Shown: positions 55,613-63,942 of the stretch, one piece after another | How the letters are laid out: every line of letters begins with the position of its first letter | Position numbering within the stretch: the first letter of the stretch is position 1 | Assembly: GCA_029210175.1 (NCBI GenBank) | Contig: JARGPL010000015.1 | Coordinates: forward strand, 310,001-374,000 | Direction of reading: 5' to 3' | Source of the DNA: Minwuia sp. | GTDB lineage: Bacteria > Pseudomonadota > Alphaproteobacteria > Minwuiales > Minwuiaceae | DNA: 64,000 nt | Program-made: the position numbers and the translations under genes | Notes under the pieces: model-generated | Database searches by the model: none | Seen by the model: the letters and a program-made list of their open reading frames with translations, nothing else | Told to the model about the DNA's origin: nothing

Positions 55613-56860
55613 ATGACACGCACCCTCGCCCTGCTGGGCATTGGCCTGATCGCCTTCCTGCTGCCCTGGATCGCCTTCTTCTCTGACCGGAGCCTGGCAT
55701 GGCTGGCCGGCGGTGCGGCCATTCTGGGGCTGCCCTGGCTGATCGCCCACGGGCGCACGGCCCTGAGGGACCTGCCGGGGGCAACATGGCTTGGCCTTGC
55801 CGGACTTGTCGGCATCACGGCGCTGGGACTTCTCAGCCCGATGTGGGCCGATGCGGAACATGCCCCCCGCATGCAGGTGCTGGCCTGGCGCAGTGCGCTG
55901 GCGCTGGTCACCGGTATTCCGCTGCTGCTTGTCGCACTGCGTCTGCCCGGTGCGCGGCAGATCATCGTCCGCGCCCTGATCGCAGGCATCGCCATCGGCG
56001 TGGCGATCGCCCTGTTCGACCTGTTGAGTGATCATCTGGCCCTGAGAATCCGGACCGTTTTCGCGAAGAATCTGCCGACCCCGGACGGCGTTCTGGCCGC
56101 CGCGTGGCTGACCACTCCGGATGTCTTCATGAGTCGCTTCAATGACTTCTGGGTCATCATGACCTCGTCGGTTGCACTGGTGATTGCCTGCGCCCGCCCT
56201 GGCTGGCTGTTCGTGCTGGCGCTGCTGGCCATGCTCACCATGTCGTTCTTCACCATCAGCGAGACATCGCAGCTGATTGGCGTGATAGGTATCCTTGTGT
56301 TCGTGTTCTGTCGCGTTCTCGGACAGACAGGCGTCATTGTCATGGCTTTGGTGACAACTGGTGTCCTGGTTGCCACGCCAGTCCTGTTTCCCGCGATCAA
56401 CAACCTGTTGCTGGCATCGATCGACGGCTCCAGCCTGCTGGAATACAAGCTGCTGGAACGCTTCGAGATATGGGCCGCCATCGCCGAGACGGCGCTGGAT
56501 CGCCCTCTGCTTGGCTATGGTCTGGAATATGAACGACTGAAAGCCGTCTATACCGGGCCGGGAACCTATTACCAGTTGGATCACCTCTGGCACCCGCACT
56601 CCCTGTTCGTGCAACTCTGGCAGGATATCGGGCTTGCTGGCGTCGTTGCAGCCTGCGCCATGCTGATTGCCATTCACCTGGCTGCACTGTCCCTGACACG
56701 CGCGGGTGCGGCCGCAGTTGCCGCATTGACGGCGATGGCAGTCGGAGCATTTGGTGCTGCCCATTCGATCTGGCTCGGATGGTGGATCTGCCTGTTCATC
56801 ATTCTCACCATTCTGGCAATCGCAGGCACGCGGGACGCCGATCGGGAGCAAACGCAATGA
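55613..56860 (+). CDS. O-antigen ligase / Wzy polymerase-like membrane protein
   Basis: A 415-residue polytopic protein with about eleven helices. The large periplasmic loop before the last helices contains GYGLEYERLKAVYTGPGTYY and HLWHPHSLFVQLWQDIGLAG, the HxxHNxxxxxxxxxGxxG-like signature of the WaaL/Wzy superfamily (PF04932). It would link a polysaccharide to lipid A core or polymerise it. Its stop overlaps the next start as ATGA. The gene heads a four-gene coupled cassette. Confidence 0.85.
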   Translation: MTRTLALLGIGLIAFLLPWIAFFSDRSLAWLAGGAAILGLPWLIAHGRTALRDLPGATWLGLAGLVGITALGLLSPMWADAEHAPRMQVLAWRSALALVTGIPLLLVALRLPGARQIIVRALIAGIAIGVAIALFDLLSDHLALRIRTVFAKNLPTPDGVLAAAWLTTPDVFMSRFNDFWVIMTSSVALVIACARPGWLFVLALLAMLTMSFFTISETSQLIGVIGILVFVFCRVLGQTGVIVMALVTTGVLVATPVLFPAINNLLLASIDGSSLLEYKLLERFEIWAAIAETALDRPLLGYGLEYERLKAVYTGPGTYYQLDHLWHPHSLFVQLWQDIGLAGVVAACAMLIAIHLAALSLTRAGAAAVAALTAMAVGAFGAAHSIWLGWWICLFIILTILAIAGTRDADREQTQ

Positions 56861-58335
56861 TCCGTGAAATCACGGTAATTCTGGTTGGTCAGCAGACACC
56901 TCTGCGGCAGGCCCTGACCGCCCTGAATGAAGGTGGCCTGGGCTGCGTGATGCTTGTCGACGGCGATCAAAGGTTTGTTCGGGTGGTTACGGATGGAGAC
57001 TTGCGACGCGCCATTCTGGCGTCTGACGATCTTGATCAGTCGCTGGCCGGTCTGGCGCCGGTCACGCCGCTGACCGCGTCGGAAGACACTTCCGCTGCGA
57101 CAGCTCGACAGGTCATGAATCGCGCAAAGGTCGTGCATCTGCCTGTGGTCAATGCCGACAACCGCCCTGTCGGGCTGTTCCATCTGCCATCGATGGATGC
57201 GCCGATCCTGCTGTCTGCCCCGCACATGGGTCAGGAGGAACGGCAGCTGGTTGCCGAAGCTTTCGAGACCAACTGGATTGCCCCGGTGGGCCCGCATGTG
57301 GACGCGTTCGAGGCGGAGCTCGCCGATCTGGTGGGCATGGACGGTGCCGTGGCGCTGAGTTCCGGCACCGCCGCGATCCACCTGGCACTGCGTCTGCTGG
57401 ACGTGGGACCGGGCGACACCGTGTTCTGCTCCACCCTGACCTTTGTCGCCAGTTGCAACCCGATCCTGTACCAGGGTGCATCCCCGGTGTTCATCGACAG
57501 CGAACCGGAAAGCTGGAACATGAGCCCGGGCGCGCTGGAACGTGGCCTGACGGATTCCCGCAAGCGCGGCAAGCTGCCTAAAGCCGTCATCTGCGTGAAC
57601 ATCTATGGGCAAAGCGCCGATTACGACGCCATCGGGCGCATCTGTGATGCATTCGACGTGCCGCTCATCGAAGACGCGGCGGAGAGCCTGGGGGCGACCT
57701 GTGGCGGCAAGGCGAGCGGCACATTTGCGCGGTTCGGCATCTATTCCTTCAACGGCAACAAGATCATCACCACATCGGGCGGCGGCGCGCTGGTCAGCAA
57801 CGACCTGGCCGCGCTGGACCGGGCCAAGTGGCTGGCGACGCAGGGTCGTGACCCGGCAGCGCATTACCAGCACAGCGAGATGGCGTACAATTACCGGCTT
57901 TCGAATGTTCTGGCCGGTATCGGCCTGGGGCAGTTGCGCCTGTTGCCCGCGCGCGTGGAACAGCGGCGGGCGATCTTCGATCGCTATCGGAACGGCCTGC
58001 ACGATGTGCCAGGCATGGACTGGATGCCGGAACCGAACTGGAGCCGCAGCAACCGATGGCTGTCTGTCTGCACGTTCGATCCGGATGTGGTCGGCCTGCA
58101 TCCCTATGCCATCATGCGCCAATTGCAGCAGCACGAGATCGAGACCCGTCCGGTCTGGAAACCCATGCACATGCAGCCGCTGTTCCGTGATGCCCCCTAC
58201 TACGCCCATGACGAGGATCATTCCGTCAGCGACCGGCTGTTCCTCACCGGTCTTTGCCTGCCATCGGGAACAGGCATGGTGGCGGCGGATCAGGACCGTG
58301 TCATCGCCGCCATTCGCAAGGTTCTCGGCGCATGA
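56857..58335 (+). CDS. CBS-domain/DegT aminotransferase fusion
   Basis: A 492-residue protein. Residues 1-115 form two CBS motifs (ILVGQQTPLRQALTALNEGG, VVTDGDLRRAIL, then VMNRAKVVHLPVVNADNRPV). From residue about 120 a DegT/DnrJ/EryC1 PLP aminotransferase begins: FETNWIAPVGPHVDAFEAEL, ALSSGTAAIHLALRLLDVGP, DAAESLGATCGGKASGTFAR and the Schiff-base lysine Lys302 in SFNGNKIITTSGGGAL. Relatives with that last motif make 4-amino sugars for surface glycans. CBS domains usually occur on the sugar nucleotidyltransferase, not on this enzyme, so the fusion is unusual. ATGA overlap on both sides. Confidence 0.9.
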   Translation: MIREITVILVGQQTPLRQALTALNEGGLGCVMLVDGDQRFVRVVTDGDLRRAILASDDLDQSLAGLAPVTPLTASEDTSAATARQVMNRAKVVHLPVVNADNRPVGLFHLPSMDAPILLSAPHMGQEERQLVAEAFETNWIAPVGPHVDAFEAELADLVGMDGAVALSSGTAAIHLALRLLDVGPGDTVFCSTLTFVASCNPILYQGASPVFIDSEPESWNMSPGALERGLTDSRKRGKLPKAVICVNIYGQSADYDAIGRICDAFDVPLIEDAAESLGATCGGKASGTFARFGIYSFNGNKIITTSGGGALVSNDLAALDRAKWLATQGRDPAAHYQHSEMAYNYRLSNVLAGIGLGQLRLLPARVEQRRAIFDRYRNGLHDVPGMDWMPEPNWSRSNRWLSVCTFDPDVVGLHPYAIMRQLQQHEIETRPVWKPMHMQPLFRDAPYYAHDEDHSVSDRLFLTGLCLPSGTGMVAADQDRVIAAIRKVLGA

Positions 58336-59153
58336 TCCGGTTGATGCTCATTCCGGAAACGATCGAGATGGCACGCGATGCGCTGAACGCCGGGGTGGAC
58401 CGGCTGTTCCTGGACCTTGAACGCGCAGGCAAGCAGCAGCGCCAGGGTACGGGCACCTGGATCAGCGCCCAGAACCTGGACGACGTGCGGCGCTATCGCG
58501 ATGCCTTTCCGGACGCGGACATGATCGTTCGCACCGATCCCTGGTCGGCGCTGGAGATCAGTGACCTTGAACAGGTGATCGCCATCGCGCCAAGCCAGAT
58601 CATGTTGCCGATGATCAGCGGTTTCGCGGATGTGGCCGCAATGCGCGATGCCATTGCTGGCCGGATGCCCCTGTTGCCGCTGATCGAGACCGTGGCGTCG
58701 GCTGACCTACTCGCCGAAATCGTCGCGCTTGATGGTGTCGACGAGATCGATATCGGCCTGAACGACCTGCACCTGGACCGGGGCGACAGTTTTATGTTTC
58801 AGCCCCTGGCGGACGGTACGGTGGCGCGGCTCGCCGCCATCGCGCTGGCGGCTGGGGTCCCGTTCGGCTTTGGCGGGATTGCCCGCCTGGGCCATGGCGA
58901 CCTGGATGCGGAGCTGATCATTGCGGAACATGTGCGCCTCGGCTCCACATCCGTGATGCTGTCGCGCAAGTTCAAGGACCGTGCAACCGGCCCGTTCGAC
59001 TGGAGCGGCGAGATCGGACGCATTCGGGAAGCGGAAAAGCGCTTCGCCCGACGCAGCGAGGCGGAGGCTGAAGCGGACAGACAACGTCTCGTCGCCACCG
59101 TTGATCAGATCGTCCGGCGCAAGACCGCCGATCAGAAACAGGGGCCACGCTGA
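58332..59153 (+). CDS. HpcH/HpaI-type aldolase/citrate lyase-like protein
   Basis: A 273-residue TIM-barrel protein. NAGVDRLFLDLERAGKQQRQ resembles the HpcH family start, and PLIETVASADLLAEIVALDG carries the glutamate of the metal/phosphoenol site, with GGIARLGHGDLDAELIIAEH later. Such proteins sometimes appear in polysaccharide clusters, where the substrate is unknown; an aldol reaction on a keto acid is plausible. The ATG overlaps the aminotransferase stop (ATGA) and the stop overlaps the asparagine synthetase start (TGATG). Confidence 0.82.
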   Translation: MIRLMLIPETIEMARDALNAGVDRLFLDLERAGKQQRQGTGTWISAQNLDDVRRYRDAFPDADMIVRTDPWSALEISDLEQVIAIAPSQIMLPMISGFADVAAMRDAIAGRMPLLPLIETVASADLLAEIVALDGVDEIDIGLNDLHLDRGDSFMFQPLADGTVARLAAIALAAGVPFGFGGIARLGHGDLDAELIIAEHVRLGSTSVMLSRKFKDRATGPFDWSGEIGRIREAEKRFARRSEAEAEADRQRLVATVDQIVRRKTADQKQGPR

Positions 59154-60934
59154 TGTGCGGCATTTATGGATACTTCGACCGCTCCGGTGCCGCCTTGCCC
59201 GAAGGTACGTTGCATGAGATGGACCGTCTGCTGACCCATCGTGGACCGGACGACAGCGGGCATCTGCACTTCAGCCATGGGGCCATCGGCAATCGCCGCC
59301 TTTCGATCATCGACATCGAAGGCGGACACCAACCGATGAGCGCCGCCGACGGCCAGGTCTCGGTGGTGCAGAACGGCGAGATCTACAATTTCGTCGAACT
59401 GGCCGAGATGCTGCGCCGCGACGGCATTCACCTGCGGACACGTTCGGACACTGAAGTCCTGCTGGCGCTCTACCTGCGGGACGGAGTGGATTTCGTACGT
59501 CACTTGAACGGCATGTTCGCCATCGCCGTGCACGACAGCCGCGGCGACCAGCCTGTGCTTCACCTCTACCGCGACCGTGTGGGTGTCAAGCCGCTGTATG
59601 TCCATGATGATGGCACGCGGCTGGTGTTCGCCTCGGAAATCAAGCCGATCTTCGCCACGGGGGTCCGCCCGGTCGCCAACCCGGAAGCCCTGCATCACTT
59701 CCTCGTGCTGAACTATGTGCCGCCACCGCTGACCGCGTTCGCGGGAATTCGCCATGTCGCCCCCGGGGGGCGGCTGTCCATCAGCCCGACGGGCATGATC
59801 GAAGACGCATGGTGGCGGCTGGCCGATATCGAACCCGAACCGATGAAGCTTGCGGACGCATCGGCGGAACTGCTGGCGCTGCTGGATGATGCTGTTCGCA
59901 TCCGTCTTCGTGCCGATGTGCCGTTCGGTGCGTTCCTGTCCGGTGGCATAGATTCCAGCACCGTTACCGGCGTGATGTCGATGCACATGTCGCGGCCAGT
60001 AGATACCTTCTCCATTGGCTTCGAGGATCAACGCTTCGACGAGACCCGGCATGCAGAAGCCGTCGCCCGGCGTTTCGGCACCAATCACCGCCACGAGATC
60101 GTCTCCCCCCGCATGCTGGACCGATGGCCTGACGTGCTGCGCCACCTGGAACAGCCGCACGGTGACGTGTCGTTCATGCCTACCCTGCGCGTCGCGGAAC
60201 TCGCCGCCAGCGAGACCAAGATGGTGCTGACCGGCGATGGCAGTGACGAGTTGTTCGCGGGCTATGACAAGTATCGCGATTTCTTCCATGCCGATGCTGT
60301 GTTTGCCGATGATGCTGCCTTCGCGCGCAGCTATGCCGACAGTGCGTTGACCCTGTTTCCCGAAACATCACTGCATGACAGTATCTACAGTCCGGGGGCG
60401 TCGCGTGGCGTGTCCGGACTTTCGACGCACGACCTGATCGCGGACCACCTGGCCGATGTGCCGCAATTCGACCATCTGACACGCGCGCTGTATCTCGACA
60501 CGCTGCTGCTGCTGCCGGGCAACAATCTGGTGAAACCTGACCGGATGGGCATGGCAGTATCGCTGGAAGCGCGAACACCCTTCCTCGACTACCGGGTCGT
60601 GGAACTGGCATTCCGCATGGCCGCCGATCTGAAGCTGCGCAATGGCGAGACAAAGCACGTTCTGAAACATACGGTGCGGCCGCTGCTGGGTGGTGCCCTG
60701 ACCGACCGATCCAAGCAGATGTTCACTGTTCCGGTGGGCGAGTGGCTGAAACAGGATCTGGCCGGGCACGCCCGCGACATGCTGCTGACAGACCGTTTCA
60801 ACGACCGGGGCCTGTTCCAGCCGGACACGGTGCGAAACCTGCTGGAGAGCCATATTCAGGGCAGCCGCAACAATACCCGTGAGGTCCGTGCCATGATGGC
60901 ACTGGAACACTGGCACCGACTGTTCATCGACTGA
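59153..60934 (+). CDS. asnB: Asparagine synthetase (glutamine-hydrolysing)
   Basis: A 593-residue amidotransferase. The nucleophile is Cys2 in MCGIYGYFDR and the glutaminase domain includes LLTHRGPDDSGHL and RLSIID. The synthetase domain has the PP-loop FLSGGIDSSTV and VLTGDGSDELFAGYDKYR. In surface-sugar clusters AsnB relatives often amidate uronic or keto-acid sugars rather than making asparagine. Here it is the last gene of the coupled cassette, so a role in glycan amidation is inferred. Confidence 0.93.
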   Translation: MCGIYGYFDRSGAALPEGTLHEMDRLLTHRGPDDSGHLHFSHGAIGNRRLSIIDIEGGHQPMSAADGQVSVVQNGEIYNFVELAEMLRRDGIHLRTRSDTEVLLALYLRDGVDFVRHLNGMFAIAVHDSRGDQPVLHLYRDRVGVKPLYVHDDGTRLVFASEIKPIFATGVRPVANPEALHHFLVLNYVPPPLTAFAGIRHVAPGGRLSISPTGMIEDAWWRLADIEPEPMKLADASAELLALLDDAVRIRLRADVPFGAFLSGGIDSSTVTGVMSMHMSRPVDTFSIGFEDQRFDETRHAEAVARRFGTNHRHEIVSPRMLDRWPDVLRHLEQPHGDVSFMPTLRVAELAASETKMVLTGDGSDELFAGYDKYRDFFHADAVFADDAAFARSYADSALTLFPETSLHDSIYSPGASRGVSGLSTHDLIADHLADVPQFDHLTRALYLDTLLLLPGNNLVKPDRMGMAVSLEARTPFLDYRVVELAFRMAADLKLRNGETKHVLKHTVRPLLGGALTDRSKQMFTVPVGEWLKQDLAGHARDMLLTDRFNDRGLFQPDTVRNLLESHIQGSRNNTREVRAMMALEHWHRLFID

Positions 60935-61004
60935 CCGGCCTCAGTTCTTGCTGAGCAGACGCGCCACCAGCCAGGCGAACGGGCAACTGGAAATTTCTGT
61001 CCGA

Positions 61005-61565
61005 TCATGACGCATCAGGCATCCTCCCCGCGGACGGCAGACGATCAACGGCGGGTACCGATGCCTGCGCCTGGGGCAACTGTCTTTGCGACACCTGTTT
61101 CCAGCAATCCGGCATCAGGGGCTGGAATGGCATTGGCACCAGGGCCGCACTGGCGAACCGATCTGAAAGGCGTTGCAGGTTTTCGGCGGCGATCCGACTG
61201 CCGGTCCCATCAACCATCAGTGCCAGCACAGCCTCCGCCAAGGGGCGCAGCTCAGCAGACATGGCACCAAAGGCACGCAGCAGGATCACTTCGTCGCTGC
61301 TGATTGCAGATGTGCGCCGGCGACGGATATCCAGATTGCGGCTGGCGCAGGTGGCAATCGCCATCATCAGACCATCAACCGCTGTCGCGGCGTCCGGGAT
61401 TCCATGCGCCATCAGACCCGTCTGGATCTCATGATCAATATCGATGCTCTGGTTCAGCCCCTGAACCCATGTCCGGATCAGCCAGAGAAAGAGCCTCTCG
61501 GCCTCTCCCAGATCGCCCGACACCGCTTCCGTGTTCTGCGGCTGCATGGCCACGATGGCACCCAT
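61005..61565 (-). CDS. Hypothetical protein preceded by a Fur-box-like dyad
   Basis: A 186-residue, mostly helical protein (GEAERLFLWLIRTWVQGLNQ; AISSDEVILLRAFGAMSAEL). I do not recognise its family. A GGGGAC ribosome site precedes ATG 61565, and a Fur-like dyad lies 28 bases upstream at 61593-61613, so expression is probably iron-controlled. No signal peptide or membrane helix is seen. The C-terminal tail (QLPQAQASVPAVDRLPSAGR) is low-complexity. Confidence 0.72.
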   Translation of the reverse strand: MGAIVAMQPQNTEAVSGDLGEAERLFLWLIRTWVQGLNQSIDIDHEIQTGLMAHGIPDAATAVDGLMMAIATCASRNLDIRRRRTSAISSDEVILLRAFGAMSAELRPLAEAVLALMVDGTGSRIAAENLQRLSDRFASAALVPMPFQPLMPDCWKQVSQRQLPQAQASVPAVDRLPSAGRMPDAS

Positions 61566-61592
61566 GGTCGTCCCCTGTGCTGCACCTCAATA

Positions 61593-61613
61593 TGCAAATG
61601 ATAATCGTTCGCA
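61593..61613. promoter_or_regulatory. Fur-box-like 21-bp dyad
   Basis: A 21-bp near-palindrome whose halves begin TGCAAATGATA and end TCGTTCGCA; only two base pairs and the central base break the symmetry. The pattern TGCAAATGATAATC is the half-site of Fur boxes in alphaproteobacteria. It covers the expected promoter of the minus-strand gene at 61565 and lies 108 bases before a plus-strand ORF, so it could control either or both. Confidence 0.65.
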
Positions 61614-61720
61614 TTCATGAGTGCAATACAGGAAACAAGTGTTCCATGCTCCAGATGGCCATCTGCACAACACGGAACCATGAATGGGAATCCGAAACGT
61701 CGTTGTGTGTGGGATCTACC

Positions 61721-62068
61721 ATGAGCCGGCCTGAACATTCCGAGCAGCCGAAGACATTGCTGGAACGCATGAACAGTGCGGTCTATCGCACCGTGACCAG
61801 GCCCTTCCGCCACAGCCTGCTGGACGAAACTCCGGACTTCGACGACTACAAGCCTGGCAAGGTGGAGCACTTCATCACCAACTCCTCCATTCAGCATGCG
61901 GGCCGATGGAGCAACTGGTTGACGGGGCTGCTCTCTCCCCGCCGTGCCTGGGGCTGCCTTGGTCTGGTTGTCCTGCTGGTCGTGATCCTCAGCCTGTCAA
62001 GTCAGACCCGCTCCACGACCACTGCGATCCCCTGCCCCACGCCGATACACATGGCGCAAAGAGCATAG
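61721..62068 (+). CDS. Small membrane protein overlapping the thiolase 3' end
   Basis: A 115-residue protein with one hydrophobic segment (CLGLVVLLVVILSL) near its C-terminus after a charged N-terminal part (RPFRHSLLDETPDFDDYKPG). The last 22 residues are antisense to the thiolase C-terminus (overlap 62002-62068). ATG 61721 is used, ATG 61648 is an alternative. No family recognised. The N-terminal half looks gene-like; the tail may be a run-on after loss of a nearer stop. Confidence 0.5.
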   Translation: MSRPEHSEQPKTLLERMNSAVYRTVTRPFRHSLLDETPDFDDYKPGKVEHFITNSSIQHAGRWSNWLTGLLSPRRAWGCLGLVVLLVVILSLSSQTRSTTTAIPCPTPIHMAQRA

Positions 62069-63207
62069 CGGCCGCCTGTCCGATGCAGCTGGTTGACCGC
62101 CGTCAGGATCAGGCGCGCACCACTGGCACCAAGCGGGTGTCCCAGCGCAATCGCGCCGCCATGCGGGTTCACATGATCCGCATCGTCGGGAAGACCAAGT
62201 TGCCGCGTGACGGCCAGCGCCTGCGCGGCAAAGGCTTCGTTGAGTTCCACCACATCCATGTCGCTGATCGTCAGACCGACCTGGGCAAGGACCTTCTCGG
62301 ATGCCGGTGCCGGGCCAAAGCCCATGATGCGCGGCGCGACACCAGCCGTTGCCATGCCGAGGATGCGGGCGCGCGGGGTCAGGCCATTGCGGGCAGCAGC
62401 CGCCTCCGACGCCACGAACATGGCGCAGGCACCGTCGTTGACGCCAGATGCGTTGCCAGCCGTTACCGACCCGCCTTCCCTGAACGGTGCAGGCAGCCTG
62501 GCCAGCGCCTCCAGCGTGGTGTTGCCACGGATATGCTCATCATCGGCCACGACGATCGCATCTCCCTTGCGCTGCGGGATCGTCACGGGCGCAATCTCCT
62601 CCGCGAAGATGCCTTCGGCCTGCGATTTGGCAGCGCGCTGCTGGCTGCGATACGCGAAGGCATCCTGGTCCTCACGGGTGACCTGATAGTCAGCAGCAAC
62701 GTTCTCTGCCGTCTCCGGCATGGAATCGACGCCGTACTGTTTCTTCATCAACGGATTGACAAAGCGCCAGCCGATCGTGGTGTCGTACATCTGCGCAGAG
62801 CGGGAAAATGCGCTGTCGGCCTTCCCCATGACGAATGGCGCGCGTGTCATGCTTTCAACGCCGCCGCCGATCATCAACTCGGCCTCACCTGATTTCACGG
62901 CACGGGCTGCGGTGCCCACCGCATCCATGGATGATCCGCACAGGCGGTTGATCGTCGAACCCGGCACGCTTTCCGGCAATCCGGCCAGCAGCGACGCCAT
63001 GCGCGCCACGTTGCGATTGTCCTCACCTGCCTGATTGGCACAGCCATAGATCACGTCATCGACCGCATCCCAGTCGACCCCGGTCGCGCGTTCCTTCAGC
63101 ACCCGCAGCGGATGCGCCGCCAGATCATCGGCCCGTACGGTCTTCAGACCACCGCCAAAGCGACCGAACGGCGTCCGCACCGCCTCACACACAAATGCTT
63201 CCGCCAT
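62002..63207 (-). CDS. Thiolase, 3-oxoadipyl-CoA thiolase-like
   Basis: A 401-residue acyltransferase. The nucleophile Cys90 lies in NRLCGSSMDAVGTAAR; NPHGGAIALGHPLGASG and the second active-site cysteine in CAMCIGVGQG complete the site. YDTTIGWRFVNPLMKKQYGV is characteristic of PcaF-type enzymes of the beta-ketoadipate pathway, so that role is favoured over ordinary fatty acid thiolysis. GAGGAGACG precedes ATG 63207. It adjoins the remains of a kynurenine pathway. Confidence 0.93.
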   Translation of the reverse strand: MAEAFVCEAVRTPFGRFGGGLKTVRADDLAAHPLRVLKERATGVDWDAVDDVIYGCANQAGEDNRNVARMASLLAGLPESVPGSTINRLCGSSMDAVGTAARAVKSGEAELMIGGGVESMTRAPFVMGKADSAFSRSAQMYDTTIGWRFVNPLMKKQYGVDSMPETAENVAADYQVTREDQDAFAYRSQQRAAKSQAEGIFAEEIAPVTIPQRKGDAIVVADDEHIRGNTTLEALARLPAPFREGGSVTAGNASGVNDGACAMFVASEAAAARNGLTPRARILGMATAGVAPRIMGFGPAPASEKVLAQVGLTISDMDVVELNEAFAAQALAVTRQLGLPDDADHVNPHGGAIALGHPLGASGARLILTAVNQLHRTGGRYALCAMCIGVGQGIAVVVERV

Positions 63208-63272
63208 CTTCGTCTCCTCCCAAAGTGCATTGTACCGTTCAAGATAGGGTCTCGGGTGATGCTGTAAACGCC

Positions 63273-63787
63273 TCAAAGCGTCGTGCGCACGTCCCACAGT
63301 TCGGGGAACAGCACGACGTCGAGCATGCGGCGCAGATAGGAAACACATTCGGTGCCGCCGGTGCCGCGCTTGAAGCCGATCACCCGCGCCTGGCCAGCAG
63401 CGCGATGGACGTATCGTAAATGCTGGGCTGGGTCACCAGTTCCTGCAACATGGCCTGGGCCTCCGGTCGGTCAGCATGCAGCTTGATGAAGCTGTTCTGC
63501 CTGTTGCCGGCCATGAACTCGATGGCCCGATACTGCCAGGACTGGAAACCCGATGACGGCCCCAGGACATCACGGAACGTGGTGTATTCACTGGGGGTCA
63601 TGGTGCGCAGCACCTGCCAGGCTGAATTCAGCTGTTCGAATATCCGCGCGACACGCGTCAGCATCTTCATGGCCGGGCGCAGGTCATCGTCGGCAATGCA
63701 GTCCCGGGCGCTGTGCAGTTCATTCAATGCCAGTTTCATCCAGAGTTCGGAAGTCTGGTGCTGAATGATGAACAGCAACTCGTCACA
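63273..63787 (-). pseudogene. kynA: Remnant of tryptophan 2,3-dioxygenase (kynA)
   Basis: A decayed gene lacking the 5' end and part of the middle. One frame, about 63380 to 63787, reads LFIIQHQTSELWMKLALNEL and GPSSGFQSWQYRAIEFMAGN, unmistakable TDO sequence. It stops early after IALLARRG. Another frame continues [20 protein letters not shown] to a TDO-like end ELWDVRTTL at 63273. Around 60 residues between these parts are missing and the frame changes. The N-terminal part was replaced by the kynU fragment. Confidence 0.9.
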
Positions 63788-63942
63788 GCATCCGCAACAC
63801 GGGGCGGAACGTGAGCAGGCAGCACGCCGAGGGAATTGCCGTCGAGGTAAGTCAGGCCGTCGGGAATGACAAAGCGATCCCGCCAGCTTGCCAGCGGGTC
63901 ATCGGCGTCCATCTTCTCGGCAAGCAGTTTCAGGTCATTCAT
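63778..63942 (-). pseudogene. kynU: N-terminal fragment of kynureninase (kynU) joined to kynA
   Basis: The start MNDLKLLAEKMDADDPLASW with RDRFVIPDGLTYLDGNSLGV is the N-terminus of kynureninase, then at about residue 50 the sequence switches to the interior of kynA in another frame. About 350 residues of KynU are missing. The fusion gives a stop after about 68 codons, so no functional product. Confidence 0.85.

Noticed and set aside
55313-58221. Two long minus-strand frames opposite the thioesterase, ligase and aminotransferase genes
   Set aside because: The plus-strand genes carry full family motifs and coupled ATGA junctions; the minus frames are Gln/Gly/Arg-rich shadows.
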